Position numbers and translations under genes: made by a program
Assembly: GCF_024345225.1 (NCBI RefSeq)
Contig: NZ_BROD01000001.1
Coordinates: 2,924,362-2,988,361, forward strand
Direction: 5' to 3'
Source of the DNA: Clostridium sp. TW13
Lineage (GTDB): Bacteria; Bacillota; Clostridia; Clostridiales; Clostridiaceae
DNA: 64,000 nucleotides
In this document: piece by piece, positions 47,211 to 56,986 of the stretch
Layout: each line of letters opens with the position of its first letter
How positions within the stretch are numbered: the first letter of the stretch is position 1
Notes under the pieces: generated by a model
What the model was told of the DNA's origin: nothing
The model's input: the letters and a program-made list of their open reading frames with translations, nothing else
Databases searched by the model: none

Positions 47211-47280
47211 TTTAGAATGCCGTTCCATTTTTATTGCTTATTTCATATAAAATAATGAAACGCCATTCTAAATTGTTTCA
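47211..47280. promoter_or_regulatory. Candidate RpiR operators between GH1 and rpiR-like gene
   Basis: A large inverted repeat has left arm TTTAGAATGCCGTTCCATTT (47211) and right arm the complement of TTTAGAATGGCGTTTCATTA (47273 backwards). A second inverted pair TGAAAC (47256) and GTTTCA (47275) overlaps it. Paired sites of this type suit the dimeric MurR/RpiR regulator encoded next. Confidence 0.65.
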
Positions 47281-47304
47281 ATACATAAAGGAGGAGATTT
47301 GCTT

Positions 47305-48195
47305 ATGCTAATTTCAAACAAACTTGAATCTATAGACACTTTATCTAAATCAGAGGAAATTCTCGCAAATTATATTCTTAGTCAAAAAGAGAACATAGAA
47401 AATTTATCTACTAAGGACTTAGCAAATGCTACATATACCTCTCCTTCAACAGTAGTTCGTCTATCTCAAAAATTGGGTTTTAGCGGATGGAATGAATTTA
47501 AAGAAAAATATCTTGAGGAACTTCAATATTTAAATAATCATTTTTCTAATGTTGACCCTGATTTTCCTTTTGAAGCTCATGATACATTAATGAATATTGC
47601 CTCAAAGGTAGCTCATCTCGCTTCAAACAGTATTGAGGATACATTATCTTTGATAAAAAATGATGTACTCCAAAAAGCTGTGCATTTATTGTGTAAAGCA
47701 CAAATCATCAATGTATATGGTATTAGTAATTCCTTACTTATGGCTTATGATTTTAAACATAAAATGCTTCGTATTAATCGCCATGTTGAAATTATGAACT
47801 TACCTGGTGAACAGTATATTGTAGCATCAAACTCTTCTCAGATTAATTGTGCAATACTAATTTCATATTCAGGTGAGTCAAAAGAAGTAATAAAAATTGC
47901 AGAAATGTTGAAAGCACGAAACACACCAATAATTGTATTAACAAGTATTGGTGAAAATTCATTAACAGCCTTTGCTGATTGTATTTTTTCTATTTCAACA
48001 AGAGAAAAACTATATTCTAAAATCTCAACCTATTCTAGTAATGCTTCTATTCATTTGATTCTAGATATCCTATATTCTTGCGTATTCAAAATGAATTATA
48101 ACTACAATTTAAACTATAAGGCTGGTATTTCAAAAGATATAGATGAAAGATTTGCAAAAAGCAACTTGCTAAAGGAAGAGTGGAGCAAATTGTAA
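47305..48195 (+). CDS. MurR/RpiR-family regulator
   Basis: A protein of 296 aa. The N-terminal helix-turn-helix (about 1-75: LSKSEEILANYILSQKENIE; TYTSPSTVVRLSQKLGFSGW) is followed by a C-terminal SIS sugar-phosphate isomerase-like domain (about 125-255: INVYGISNSLLMAYDFKHKM; ILISYSGESKEVIKIAEML). The SIS domain senses a phosphosugar. It is divergent from the phospho-beta-glucosidase and probably controls it. ATG 47305 has GGAGGAG eight bases upstream, better than a TTG two codons before. Terminator at 48219. Confidence 0.93.
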   Translation: MLISNKLESIDTLSKSEEILANYILSQKENIENLSTKDLANATYTSPSTVVRLSQKLGFSGWNEFKEKYLEELQYLNNHFSNVDPDFPFEAHDTLMNIASKVAHLASNSIEDTLSLIKNDVLQKAVHLLCKAQIINVYGISNSLLMAYDFKHKMLRINRHVEIMNLPGEQYIVASNSSQINCAILISYSGESKEVIKIAEMLKARNTPIIVLTSIGENSLTAFADCIFSISTREKLYSKISTYSSNASIHLILDILYSCVFKMNYNYNLNYKAGISKDIDERFAKSNLLKEEWSKL

Positions 48196-48218
48196 TATAT
48201 ACCTTATAACGACAAACA

Positions 48219-48253
48219 AATCCCCCTATGAAATTTCTTTCGATAGGGGGATT
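48219..48253. terminator. Shared terminator between convergent genes
   Basis: A perfect 11-bp GC-rich stem AATCCCCCTAT/ATAGGGGGATT between the RpiR gene and the convergent GGDEF gene. Confidence 0.9.
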
Positions 48254-48273
48254 ATTTATTAATTGATAATATT

Positions 48274-50691
48274 TTACATCCAAACTGCTTTTGCAATGTT
48301 CTTATACTCATACATATGTTTATCTGCAACCTTTATTAATTGGTCAAACTCTATTCCATCCTGTGGATAATTAGCAATCCCATAGCTATAACTGCAAATA
48401 ACATCGTTTTTATCTAAACATACTGGATTAACTTTAAATGATTCAAGTAGCTCTTCAAACCTACTAACTAAACTTTGTTCATCAACATTAAAGAAAACTC
48501 CAACAAATTCATCTCCACCAAATCTTCCTACAAAATCACAAGGTTCACATAAGTCTACTAATCCTCTTGAAAATACCTTAATCAGTCCATCACCAGCTAA
48601 ATGACCATAATTATCGTTAACAAATTTTAATTCATTTAAATCAAAAACTACCACCAAAAAATCTTTTTTGTCTTTAGCATCATCATAAATAATGTTATTA
48701 AGTAATTCTTCAAAGTAACTTCTATTATATACACTTGTTAGTCTGTCATATCTAGATAGATAAATAGTCTTTTCATAAAGCTTATGCTTGGTAATAGCAA
48801 TTGAAACTTGATTTCTCATATATTCCAGTAATTCTAAATCGTCTTCACCAAAAAAATTGTTATATATGCTGTCAATATTTAAAAAACCATATAACTTGTC
48901 ATCTATAATGATTGGCGAACTAGCAGAAGACTTTATCTTTTCTCCTGTTTCAGTATCCAGCATCAATATACCATTCATTTTATCAATATCATTAAAAATA
49001 ACTGTTTTATCAATATTCTCCCCATTATTAAACCAAGAAAAATGTTCTTCAAGCTTGATTACAAACGATTTAGCCTCTTCCAAATCATAACCTTTAGTCG
49101 CAATTATTTTTAAATTTTTATCTTCATCCAAAAGTAATACCGAGCCACTACTTTTCCTATCAACGCAATTAATAACTTCTTCTAAAATCACTTGAAGTAA
49201 ATCATTAATATTAGAGTTTTCGTTAAATGAGTATCCTATTTTTAACATTGCCTCTTTAAACTTTGATAACTTCTTCACATTGGCTTCATTCTTTTTTGAT
49301 TCAGTTATGTCTATAATAACACCAACTAAACCCTTATCATCATTACCATCTGAAATAACTGACTTACTAATAAGAACATCATGGCTTGTACCGTCTTTAT
49401 GCATAAGCTTTGATTCATAAACCTTATTTTTTTGTTCATTAATTAAATCCCTACTTGTTTCATCATAAACTTCCACTAATCCCTTCTCGAATATTTTATA
49501 ATTAGGGTTTCCTATAAGTTCTTCTTTTTTAATTCCAAGATACTCTGTGAATGCGCTATTGCACATATTATAAACTCCGTATTCGTCTTTAGAGTATATA
49601 GGATTAGGAATAGCATCTATAAGTGTTTGAAGAAAATTCAAATTGTCAGATAATCTTTTTCTTTGAAGTTCAATTTCTGTCACGTCATTGAGAATTATTA
49701 TTTTTCCAATTACTTCATTATCATTTTCATATATTTTGCTATTATTTATCTTATAATATTTTGTTTGTTCTTTATTTTTTATACTTATCAAACTATCATT
49801 ATAAGAATCATCATTTATAACTGTTATTATATCTTTATGTTTCTTTAACACATCATCTATTTTTTTGTCACCAGCATCTATGTACTTTAACTCTGAGATA
49901 ATATTTTTTGAGGCATCGTTAAAATTAACAATATTATTTTCAGGATCTAGTATTATAACTCCATCCTGCATATTCCAAAAGACTTTTTCTAATGCTATTG
50001 GAGTAATCTTTAACAACTTGAATCTTAATACAGCATAGCAAAAAATTATTTCTGATATTGAAAATGTAAGAGGACATAAATCAATATTAAATGGTAGTAA
50101 TTTAGCCATATAAATAATATTTGAAGTCCATGGTATTATCCAAGCTATTATTAAAAATATTATTTGTTTTCTTATAATTGAAATTGAATTAACACAAGAT
50201 AACACTAATATTAGCAGTCCTGAAAGCATCACTACATATGCATATGCAATATTAACCCAATACCAAGGTCCTTTTACTATTTCTACAATTGAGAAAATAC
50301 CATGATTGTTTATATATAAATTTTTATAAAATAGATGATGAAAATCATTTGTATAGTTTAACACTACCGTAATAATGGGTATGATGTATAACAACACTAA
50401 ACATCGCTTTTTTAAATTCTCTTCAAAACTACTAAACTTGAGCACAAAAATCAGCCACATTATAGGCAAAAATGCTATTCCAAGATATTCTACCTTAATC
50501 CAAAACTTTACCCATTCAATATTTCCACTTAATATTTCAAAGGCATATCCAAATGTATAAATTAATACTGGTATTAAAGATATACATACATATCCCTTTC
50601 CCTTTTTCCATGCAAAATACCCTATATACATCAACACTAATGTAGATATTAGTAGTATTAAACTAAAATAATTATTCAAATTCAAAAACAT
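48274..50691 (-). CDS. Multidomain diguanylate cyclase (7TM-PAS-PAS-GAF-GGDEF)
   Basis: A protein of about 805 aa. Seven N-terminal membrane helices (about 1-225) look like the histidine-kinase-type 7TM sensor. Two PAS domains (about 230-340, 345-470; NPIYSKDEYGVYNMCNSAFT), a GAF domain (about 475-630; ATKGYDLEEAKSFVIKLEEH) and a GGDEF domain (about 640-805) follow. GRFGGDEFVG is intact, so it should make c-di-GMP. The product-inhibition site RxxD is replaced by EPCD. The start is ambiguous: GAGGTG abuts ATG 50691, and TTG 50685 has better spacing. Confidence 0.92.
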   Translation of the reverse strand: MFLNLNNYFSLILLISTLVLMYIGYFAWKKGKGYVCISLIPVLIYTFGYAFEILSGNIEWVKFWIKVEYLGIAFLPIMWLIFVLKFSSFEENLKKRCLVLLYIIPIITVVLNYTNDFHHLFYKNLYINNHGIFSIVEIVKGPWYWVNIAYAYVVMLSGLLILVLSCVNSISIIRKQIIFLIIAWIIPWTSNIIYMAKLLPFNIDLCPLTFSISEIIFCYAVLRFKLLKITPIALEKVFWNMQDGVIILDPENNIVNFNDASKNIISELKYIDAGDKKIDDVLKKHKDIITVINDDSYNDSLISIKNKEQTKYYKINNSKIYENDNEVIGKIIILNDVTEIELQRKRLSDNLNFLQTLIDAIPNPIYSKDEYGVYNMCNSAFTEYLGIKKEELIGNPNYKIFEKGLVEVYDETSRDLINEQKNKVYESKLMHKDGTSHDVLISKSVISDGNDDKGLVGVIIDITESKKNEANVKKLSKFKEAMLKIGYSFNENSNINDLLQVILEEVINCVDRKSSGSVLLLDEDKNLKIIATKGYDLEEAKSFVIKLEEHFSWFNNGENIDKTVIFNDIDKMNGILMLDTETGEKIKSSASSPIIIDDKLYGFLNIDSIYNNFFGEDDLELLEYMRNQVSIAITKHKLYEKTIYLSRYDRLTSVYNRSYFEELLNNIIYDDAKDKKDFLVVVFDLNELKFVNDNYGHLAGDGLIKVFSRGLVDLCEPCDFVGRFGGDEFVGVFFNVDEQSLVSRFEELLESFKVNPVCLDKNDVICSYSYGIANYPQDGIEFDQLIKVADKHMYEYKNIAKAVWM

Positions 50692-50963
50692 CACCTCGTA
50701 TAAACTATTATACTGAACCTATAACTAAAATGAATTTATTAATCACAAATAGTCAATTATCAATATATTCTTCATTGCCATCATTATTTTTTCTAACAAT
50801 ATTTTTTTCATAATATTAGCACTTGCTATTTTCCATTATAACATCTAATTTAATTTAATAAATATATTACTTATGTCATATATAATTTTATCCTTAAGTC
50901 ACTACCTGCAAAACTGATAATATATTAAAATTTATACATAAAACAATTTGGAAGGTGAAAGAT

Positions 50964-51524
50964 ATGAACTATTTACATTTAGCAAATTTAATACACTTAC
51001 TTATAATTACTTTATTAATAATCCATAATATATACAGACAAGTTGCACTAAGACCTGTTAAACCAAGAAAATACATAATACTACCAATAATCTTCATATA
51101 TATTACGTTAAGCTCAATATGTGAATTAGGTGAAACTATTATGTATAAAGAAGCAATTCAATTTATTCTTCTTGCTTCACTAGGAATAATATCTGGAATA
51201 ATTTCAGGTATGATAACCAAAATATTTACTGGCGATGATGGCGTACTATATCAAAAAGGTGGACTAGCTACTGCCTTAATATTACTTATTGTCCTTACTA
51301 CTCGCTATTTCTTAAGACATTCACTTGCTTATATGCCTGGAGGGGCTCTTTTAGATAAAGAAGGTCTTTCTTACTTAATAATATTATCCTCACAATTGCT
51401 AAGTAGAAGTATAACTATGTTAATAAGATGCCCTCAAATTTTAAATCTTTATGTTTCTACACGCCAAAATAGAAGAAAAGAAAGAAAGGTAAGAAGAGCA
51501 CAAAAATATAGAAATGCTATATAA
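50964..51524 (+). CDS. Conserved membrane protein, possibly CcdC/DUF1453-like
   Basis: A protein of 186 aa with five hydrophobic segments and a basic C-terminal tail (RQNRRKERKVRRAQKYRN). The pattern RQVALRPVKPRKYIILPIIF after the first helix recalls CcdC/DUF1453 proteins, but I am not certain. Function unknown. ATG 50964 lies six bases after GGAAGGTG; a GTG three codons earlier overlaps that site. Followed by a strong terminator. Confidence 0.7.
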   Translation: MNYLHLANLIHLLIITLLIIHNIYRQVALRPVKPRKYIILPIIFIYITLSSICELGETIMYKEAIQFILLASLGIISGIISGMITKIFTGDDGVLYQKGGLATALILLIVLTTRYFLRHSLAYMPGGALLDKEGLSYLIILSSQLLSRSITMLIRCPQILNLYVSTRQNRRKERKVRRAQKYRNAI

Positions 51525-51563
51525 TTTTTCTAAAGTTACATATTACTTTATTAATAACTATAG

Positions 51564-51606
51564 AAAGCTTTATGTTTAATATTAGCATAATTAAACATAA
51601 AGCTTT
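51564..51606. terminator. Shared terminator
   Basis: A perfect 17-bp stem from AAAGCTTTATGTTTAAT to its complement, 9-nt loop, between two convergent genes. Confidence 0.88.
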
Positions 51607-51629
51607 AATTTCCAATAAAAGTTAAATAA

Positions 51630-52586
51630 TTAAAATTTACTTTCCCACTCTTCTAAAATATCCTGTTCTCTGAATAGACTTGAAACTGCTATATCATAAT
51701 CTGCTAATCTCTCTGACTTTCTAATCCTTTTTGCGTATTTCTCATTATTAGAAAATATCTGACTCATATAGAACCACATTTCCTTCATCTTAAACAAAAC
51801 ATTTCTATCTCCAGAAAGGTCTTTTTTATAATCTTCATAAACTCTATCATGAAAATCCTTTAATAATTTCTTTTCAAGCTTTGTATTATTTTTAATCTCT
51901 CCAATTAGACCTGGATTGCACAATAGCCCTCTGCCAAGCATTATTGTATCTACACCATTAAACTCATTGGTAAACTCATTATAATCTTCAACTGTAAAAA
52001 TATTACCATTATATATAACTGGATTTTTGCTTAAACTCAATGCATCTTTAAACACTTTTAAATTAGGCTTATTTTTATAAAAATCTTTCTGAGTTCTAGG
52101 ATGGATTATAAGCTCCTCTATAGGATATTTATTGTATATCTCTATTAAATCATAAAATTCTTCTGGCTCATCTTTTCCTATTCTCGTTTTTATTGAGATT
52201 TTAGTTATGCCTGCAGAATAAATTTCTTCTAAAAATATATCAAGTTCTTCTCTTTTTGCAAGAAACCCTGAACCTCTGTTTTTTGAAACTACAGTTCCTG
52301 ACGGACATCCTAGATTTAGATTAATTTCATTATAACCTAGTTCTCTTATCCTTTTTGAAGTGTGTATAAAATCTTCTGCATTATTTGTTAGTATTTGTGG
52401 AATAAGAACTATTCCTTGATTGTTTTCAGGCAAAATATCCTTTATATCACGCGTCTTAAAACTATTACTTTGGTTTGCAACAATAAAAGGTGAAAAATAT
52501 CTATCTACGTTATTGAAAAAGGTCTTATGCGCATTTCTATAAATGTAACCAGTCAACCCTTCCAAAGGTGCCAAATAAAAATTCAT
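51630..52586 (-). CDS. tRNA-dihydrouridine synthase
   Basis: A protein of 318 aa, FMN-dependent. It opens with YLAPLEGLTGYIYRNA. The catalytic Cys is in NLGCPSGTVVSKNRGSGFL (about residue 92). Also present are KISIKTRIG, IIHPRTQKDFY and TIMLGRGLLCNPGL. It reduces uridines in the tRNA D-loop or nearby. The start is ATG 52586 where homology begins; an earlier TTG overlaps the AAAGGAG. It belongs to the DusA/C-like branch common in clostridia, distinct from the DusB-type copy normally found elsewhere. Confidence 0.93.
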   Translation of the reverse strand: MNFYLAPLEGLTGYIYRNAHKTFFNNVDRYFSPFIVANQSNSFKTRDIKDILPENNQGIVLIPQILTNNAEDFIHTSKRIRELGYNEINLNLGCPSGTVVSKNRGSGFLAKREELDIFLEEIYSAGITKISIKTRIGKDEPEEFYDLIEIYNKYPIEELIIHPRTQKDFYKNKPNLKVFKDALSLSKNPVIYNGNIFTVEDYNEFTNEFNGVDTIMLGRGLLCNPGLIGEIKNNTKLEKKLLKDFHDRVYEDYKKDLSGDRNVLFKMKEMWFYMSQIFSNNEKYAKRIRKSERLADYDIAVSSLFREQDILEEWESKF

Positions 52587-52717
52587 ATAGTTAAAAACTC
52601 CTTTATTCAAATATTGGTATTAATTCACTAACTTGCACTAAATAAATCACATTACATTTTTAACCTCTACTATGCACTTAAAATCAGTACTAACTTTAAA
52701 TTAGATTTACTTATTAA

Positions 52718-53959
52718 TTAAGAAAAAAATCCTTTAATAATTTGTACAATATACGGTTCATAAATTAGATTTAAAAATAGGAACAATACTAGACCTATGC
52801 ATCCACCAAGTACAGATCCATTTATTCTTATCCACTGCAAGTCTTCTCCTGCTTTATCTTCTATAAATTGATTTAATTTTTCATCTGTAAAGTTATTTAA
52901 AGTATCACTTGCAATACTTCCTATTACATTATGTTTTTCCTCTAAAATTTTATAGATTACTTCTCTGATACCATTATTTATTGAATTTTTAAAATCAGTA
53001 TTTGCTTTCAAATACTCCCATAGTTTTTCTATAATATTACTTATAACTTCTTCTTTTATTAATGATGGAAGTTGCTCTTTTATAATTGGTTTAAAATCAG
53101 TTTTTTCTAACAAATTCAACTTCCATTCCTCAATTGAAGCTGGTGAAAGCTCAATTCCCTCAATACTTTTTATTAAATTATTTGCACATACATCCGAAAG
53201 AATACTATCTTCCTTAGTAAGATCTGTAAGTATATTTTGAAGCTGACTTTTGATTATTGCAGCTAAATCATCTGCAATTACTACATTCAATTTACTAAGT
53301 AAACTTTTAAATGAAAAGCTTGCATCTTCATCACTACTAGTAAATATCTTTTGGGAAAATGCTAATATTTTTTCATATCCTTCTTCTTTAGAAATCTTAT
53401 TTAGAAAATCACGTGCCCATTTTACTCTATTTTCATATATAAATTTATTCTGTATGAAAGCCTTAAGCTTATCTGATAAGTTTATGTTTTTACCTTCTTC
53501 TTTTATAACATTTTCTATGTAAACATCTAATTTTCCTGAAGCCTTACTATTTATATAGTTCATTATCACTTTAGTAAGCTTCTCTAAAACTTTTGCTTTT
53601 ACTTCTTTATTCTCATCAACATACTTGACAATATAATCCACTACAGATATATTATCTATCTGCTTTTTCAATGTACTCTTACTTAATAAATCTGTTTCAA
53701 CTAAATTGGAAGTTGAATTTATAATGGCTTTTCTGTTTCTTGGTATTATTTCAGTATGGTAAGGAAAACCTAAAGGTTTTGTAAAAAGTGCTGTAACTGC
53801 AAACCAATCTGCTATTCCCCCTACTAAGGAAGCTTCTGAAACAAATAGCATTAGCTTAAATATAAACATATCTTTATAAAAATATCTTAATACTACGCAG
53901 ACACAAAAGAAAATAGCTGAAACTAAAAGTGCCATATTAGCTTTACGTTTATAATTCAT
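52718..53959 (-). CDS. DUF445 family membrane protein (second of a pair)
   Basis: A protein of 413 aa. Membrane helices at about 8-26 and 33-50 are followed by SLVGGIADWFAVTALFTKPL, the DUF445 signature. A long helical region (60-375) and a C-terminal segment QWIRINGSVLGGCIGLVLFL with the last helix complete it. The loop with RNRKAIINS and the RINGS motif are shared with the neighbour. The family resembles Bacillus YheB-type proteins; function unknown. It begins 11 bp after the other DUF445 gene, so the two are co-expressed paralogues. Confidence 0.9.
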   Translation of the reverse strand: MNYKRKANMALLVSAIFFCVCVVLRYFYKDMFIFKLMLFVSEASLVGGIADWFAVTALFTKPLGFPYHTEIIPRNRKAIINSTSNLVETDLLSKSTLKKQIDNISVVDYIVKYVDENKEVKAKVLEKLTKVIMNYINSKASGKLDVYIENVIKEEGKNINLSDKLKAFIQNKFIYENRVKWARDFLNKISKEEGYEKILAFSQKIFTSSDEDASFSFKSLLSKLNVVIADDLAAIIKSQLQNILTDLTKEDSILSDVCANNLIKSIEGIELSPASIEEWKLNLLEKTDFKPIIKEQLPSLIKEEVISNIIEKLWEYLKANTDFKNSINNGIREVIYKILEEKHNVIGSIASDTLNNFTDEKLNQFIEDKAGEDLQWIRINGSVLGGCIGLVLFLFLNLIYEPYIVQIIKGFFS

Positions 53960-53970
53960 ATTTCTCTCTC

Positions 53971-55248
53971 CTAACCTATCCCAAATGTAAGCATATATGT
54001 TATTATTCCAACAAGGCCACCAACTATAGACCCATTTACTCTAATTAACTGTAAATCATCACCTATAATAGGCTCTATCATATTTGATAATTCCTCTCCT
54101 GACACCATATCTAGCTTCTCTTTAACTATTAATCCTATTTTATAATGATTTCTTTCAACCATTTTTTGAAGTAAATTTTTTATTGCATTATCTAATTTAA
54201 ATTGCTTTTCATCATTACTTATAAAAGCGTATACCTGATTATCTAATATTTTTTCTACAATATCAGAGGTTTTATTAGGTTCTGACTTTAAATTAGAAAT
54301 ATATTGAGTTAACATAACATTAACCTCATTAAAAATGTCTTGTCCTTCATCTAATTTTGCATTTTTCCAATCTTCTATTTTGTTCTTCAATTCTTCATCA
54401 TCACTTAATCTTCTAATTTGTTTTCTTATAAATGACTGTATTTCTTTTCTTTCACTGCTCTCAGTTCTTTTCATTTGTTGAACAAATCCTATTAACTTTT
54501 CTTGAACAGCTTTTGCAATACCTTCTAGATTTCCCTTTACAAAAAATCCAACAATCATAATTAAAAAGTTTCCTCTGTTAAGCTCTAATATTTGAAGTAC
54601 AGCATCTTGAAGAAGTACTTTTGCCTCATAAGTCTTAGATAGCTCTTCTATTTTATCAACTATTATATCTGTAATCTTTTCTTTATATCCGTTATCCCAC
54701 ATCCATTCTAGAGTCTGTGAAATAATGCTTGAAAGCTTAATTGATCTTAGATTAGATTTTAAAATTTCATTTTCACATTCTTTTAAATTAACTAATCTTT
54801 CATCATTCAAATTTCCAAGTATCTCTGTAAAGATATTGTTTAATATAATAACCAAATCTTGCTTTTTATCAGATTGAGTTAGTTCTTTTATAGTTTGTGA
54901 TGCATTAATCTTTTCAAGCTTGTTAATAATGCTTTCCTTAGTTAAAAGTTCTTTTTCCACCATGTCTACCAAGGCTTGAAATATACGTTCTCTGTTTTTA
55001 GGTATTATCTCTGTTCTAAATATTTTTGCTAATACATTGCTATTTAATGGCTTTCTAAAAAGTGCTACCACAGCAAACCAATCTGCTAATCCACCTATCA
55101 TTGCAGCACAACATAAGCTAGATATTAAGCCACCTAAAAAGCTATCATGAAATGGATAAGATACAAAAAAAGTTATAGAGAAAATTAATAATATCCATGT
55201 TGCTATATTACTATTTTTTCTTTTCACACTACTAATACTTCTTTCCAT
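53971..55248 (-). CDS. DUF445 family membrane protein (first of a pair)
   Basis: A protein of 425 aa with the same layout as the following gene. Two N-terminal helices are followed by MIGGLADWFAVVALFRKPL and IIPKNRERIFQALVDMVE. A long helical middle part and a C-terminal LQLIRVNGSIVGGLVGIITY with a final helix complete it. The paired proteins have diverged strongly in the middle, so they may form a hetero-oligomer. Start ATG 55248 follows GGAGGAA. Function unknown. Confidence 0.9.
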   Translation of the reverse strand: MERSISSVKRKNSNIATWILLIFSITFFVSYPFHDSFLGGLISSLCCAAMIGGLADWFAVVALFRKPLNSNVLAKIFRTEIIPKNRERIFQALVDMVEKELLTKESIINKLEKINASQTIKELTQSDKKQDLVIILNNIFTEILGNLNDERLVNLKECENEILKSNLRSIKLSSIISQTLEWMWDNGYKEKITDIIVDKIEELSKTYEAKVLLQDAVLQILELNRGNFLIMIVGFFVKGNLEGIAKAVQEKLIGFVQQMKRTESSERKEIQSFIRKQIRRLSDDEELKNKIEDWKNAKLDEGQDIFNEVNVMLTQYISNLKSEPNKTSDIVEKILDNQVYAFISNDEKQFKLDNAIKNLLQKMVERNHYKIGLIVKEKLDMVSGEELSNMIEPIIGDDLQLIRVNGSIVGGLVGIITYMLTFGIG

Positions 55249-55447
55249 TTTTTATTCCTCCATAGTTTAAAATATTTTGTCTACATTGTTAATTTTTATT
55301 CTTTTCCCATACGCAACCTAATCAAATAACTTTTTTTATAAGTTAGCCACAAATTTGATTTTAATATAATATCCTAAAGAATAAAAAACATCTATTAGAT
55401 TCCATATGATTATATCATAGATACTTTACATATATGATTGAAAAAAT

Positions 55448-55493
55448 GCAAAAAAAATAGTAGTTTCCTCTTATAATAGGTTACCACTATTCT
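55448..55493 (-). terminator. Terminator of the four-helix protein array
   Basis: On the minus strand AATAGTGGT pairs with ACTACTATT and is followed by TTTTTT. The stem is of the recurrent AATAGTAG type also seen at 1650, 41277 and 42052. Confidence 0.8.
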
Positions 55494-55531
55494 TATTCCA
55501 CTACATTATAGATATGTAATATAAGTCCCAT

Positions 55532-56464
55532 CTAATCTGCTTGTCTTTTTTCCTTCCAAATTCTCGCACCAAATATGACTACAACTGCTAATTCCGCTAA
55601 TGTAGCTAATATAAACATAAAAAATGCATTATCTAATAAAAATTTATTTTGCCAAAAATTCAATTTCCACTTTGTTTCAGTTGAATAAAATACAAATTGC
55701 ACTATTGAAGTAATAATTTTTATAAAGCAGAGCACTCCTATCATAAATATTTTCACGCCTTTCCCTTCAAAAGATTTACTCTGATCACCAGCGAAAATTC
55801 TAAATTGATCTTTTAAAATACTGCTTTCTGAAAGTTCTCTTGCTATCTTTAAATTCAGAAAATATATAAACATACCTAAAGGATACCATAAATTACATAT
55901 TAAAGTTAGATAATGCTCATAAGGATTAAAGAAACCAATTATCATAGAAATCATTAATGTTAAAACACAAATTCTGTTTAATTTTTTGTATTTTTGTTTA
56001 TTGGGATTTATATATACACATTCATTAGTCATTTGTTTTAAAACTTTTCCTTTATACACGAATGCAATTAGTAATAATGTATTAAAAATCATTGCTATTA
56101 TAAAACATACTATGCTTACAAGGTCAGGATTACTCCACCCTTTGTCTGGAAGCACAACATATAATGATTTAAACACTGTTAATTGTAAAATTCCAAGGAG
56201 CAATTTTGACAAAAAGAATATGCTTGGTACAATACAGATAAGCTTACTCAATATTTTAATTAATACTTTTATAACTTCATTTTCACTATGTATTTCTAAT
56301 TCTTTTTTCATAATTATAATTATAAAAAACAAAATCTCTAATATAAATAAAAAAATTAATTCTCCAAAATTGGCTCCTGCTACAAAATCTGCATAAGGAT
56401 TTGACTTAGTTGCAACAAGTCCAGCTATTGCAAATATAAGCCATAACCTACTAAATTTTCTCAC
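55532..56464 (-). CDS. Double-length member of the four-helix membrane protein family
   Basis: A protein of 310 aa, about eight hydrophobic helices. The first half is homologous to the small repeated proteins upstream: FSRLWLIFAIAGLVATKSNP and WSNPDLVSIVCFIIAMIFNT correspond to FSKCWWVFGIIEVAATLLNP and WSNPDTMGVVCLIVEMIFNV. The second half starts again with a hydrophobic segment followed by NPY (SMIIGFFNPYEHYL), so it looks like a fused duplication. GTG 56464 is preceded by the same GTGGAGAGT leader as the array genes. No known family; function unknown. Confidence 0.75.
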   Translation of the reverse strand: MRKFSRLWLIFAIAGLVATKSNPYADFVAGANFGELIFLFILEILFFIIIIMKKELEIHSENEVIKVLIKILSKLICIVPSIFFLSKLLLGILQLTVFKSLYVVLPDKGWSNPDLVSIVCFIIAMIFNTLLLIAFVYKGKVLKQMTNECVYINPNKQKYKKLNRICVLTLMISMIIGFFNPYEHYLTLICNLWYPLGMFIYFLNLKIARELSESSILKDQFRIFAGDQSKSFEGKGVKIFMIGVLCFIKIITSIVQFVFYSTETKWKLNFWQNKFLLDNAFFMFILATLAELAVVVIFGARIWKEKRQAD

Positions 56465-56506
56465 TTTGTCTACTCTCCACTACTTAGTGTATTTCTTTGT
56501 TTTCAC

Positions 56507-56944
56507 TTAATTTGCCTTCTTTTTCAAACTCTTTATTCTATATATAAATGATATTAGTAGTAATACATTAAAAATCATCTCTACTATTAAACATACCACA
56601 CCCATTGTATCTGGATTACTCCAAATTTGATATGGTGCAGCTATTTGATGATCAGAAGATGCTACTATAAATACGAGGCCTCCTGCTAATAACTTTATGA
56701 AGAAAAAAATAACTGATACTATATATAACATGATACATGTGCCTTTAATTCCAGCCTTTGCAAAACCATTCTCTCCATATCTGATCATTATTTTCAAAAC
56801 GCTCATAATATAACCGTATGCTATGGTAATACAAAACAACTCAACCACATTGAAGATGCCAAATATTCCGATATACGGATTAAGCAACGTTGCGGCTACT
56901 TCTATGATGCCAAAAACCCACCAACACTTACTGAATTTCTCCAC
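56507..56944 (-). CDS. Small four-helix membrane protein, array copy 1
   Basis: A protein of 145 aa from GTG 56944 (VEKFSKCWW). Four predicted helices: about 5-22, 30-48, 60-88 and 113-137, with a Lys-rich tail SLKKKAN. The loop between helices 3 and 4 reads ASSDHQIAAPYQIWSNPDTM. This copy has the most substitutions of the array outside the loop. The family is not recognised. Size, membrane topology and tandem copies recall immunity proteins, but no toxin gene is visible, so this remains a guess. Confidence 0.75.
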   Translation of the reverse strand: MEKFSKCWWVFGIIEVAATLLNPYIGIFGIFNVVELFCITIAYGYIMSVLKIMIRYGENGFAKAGIKGTCIMLYIVSVIFFFIKLLAGGLVFIVASSDHQIAAPYQIWSNPDTMGVVCLIVEMIFNVLLLISFIYRIKSLKKKAN

Positions 56945-56986
56945 AATAATCACTCTCCACTACTTAGTACATTTCTTTGTTTTCAA

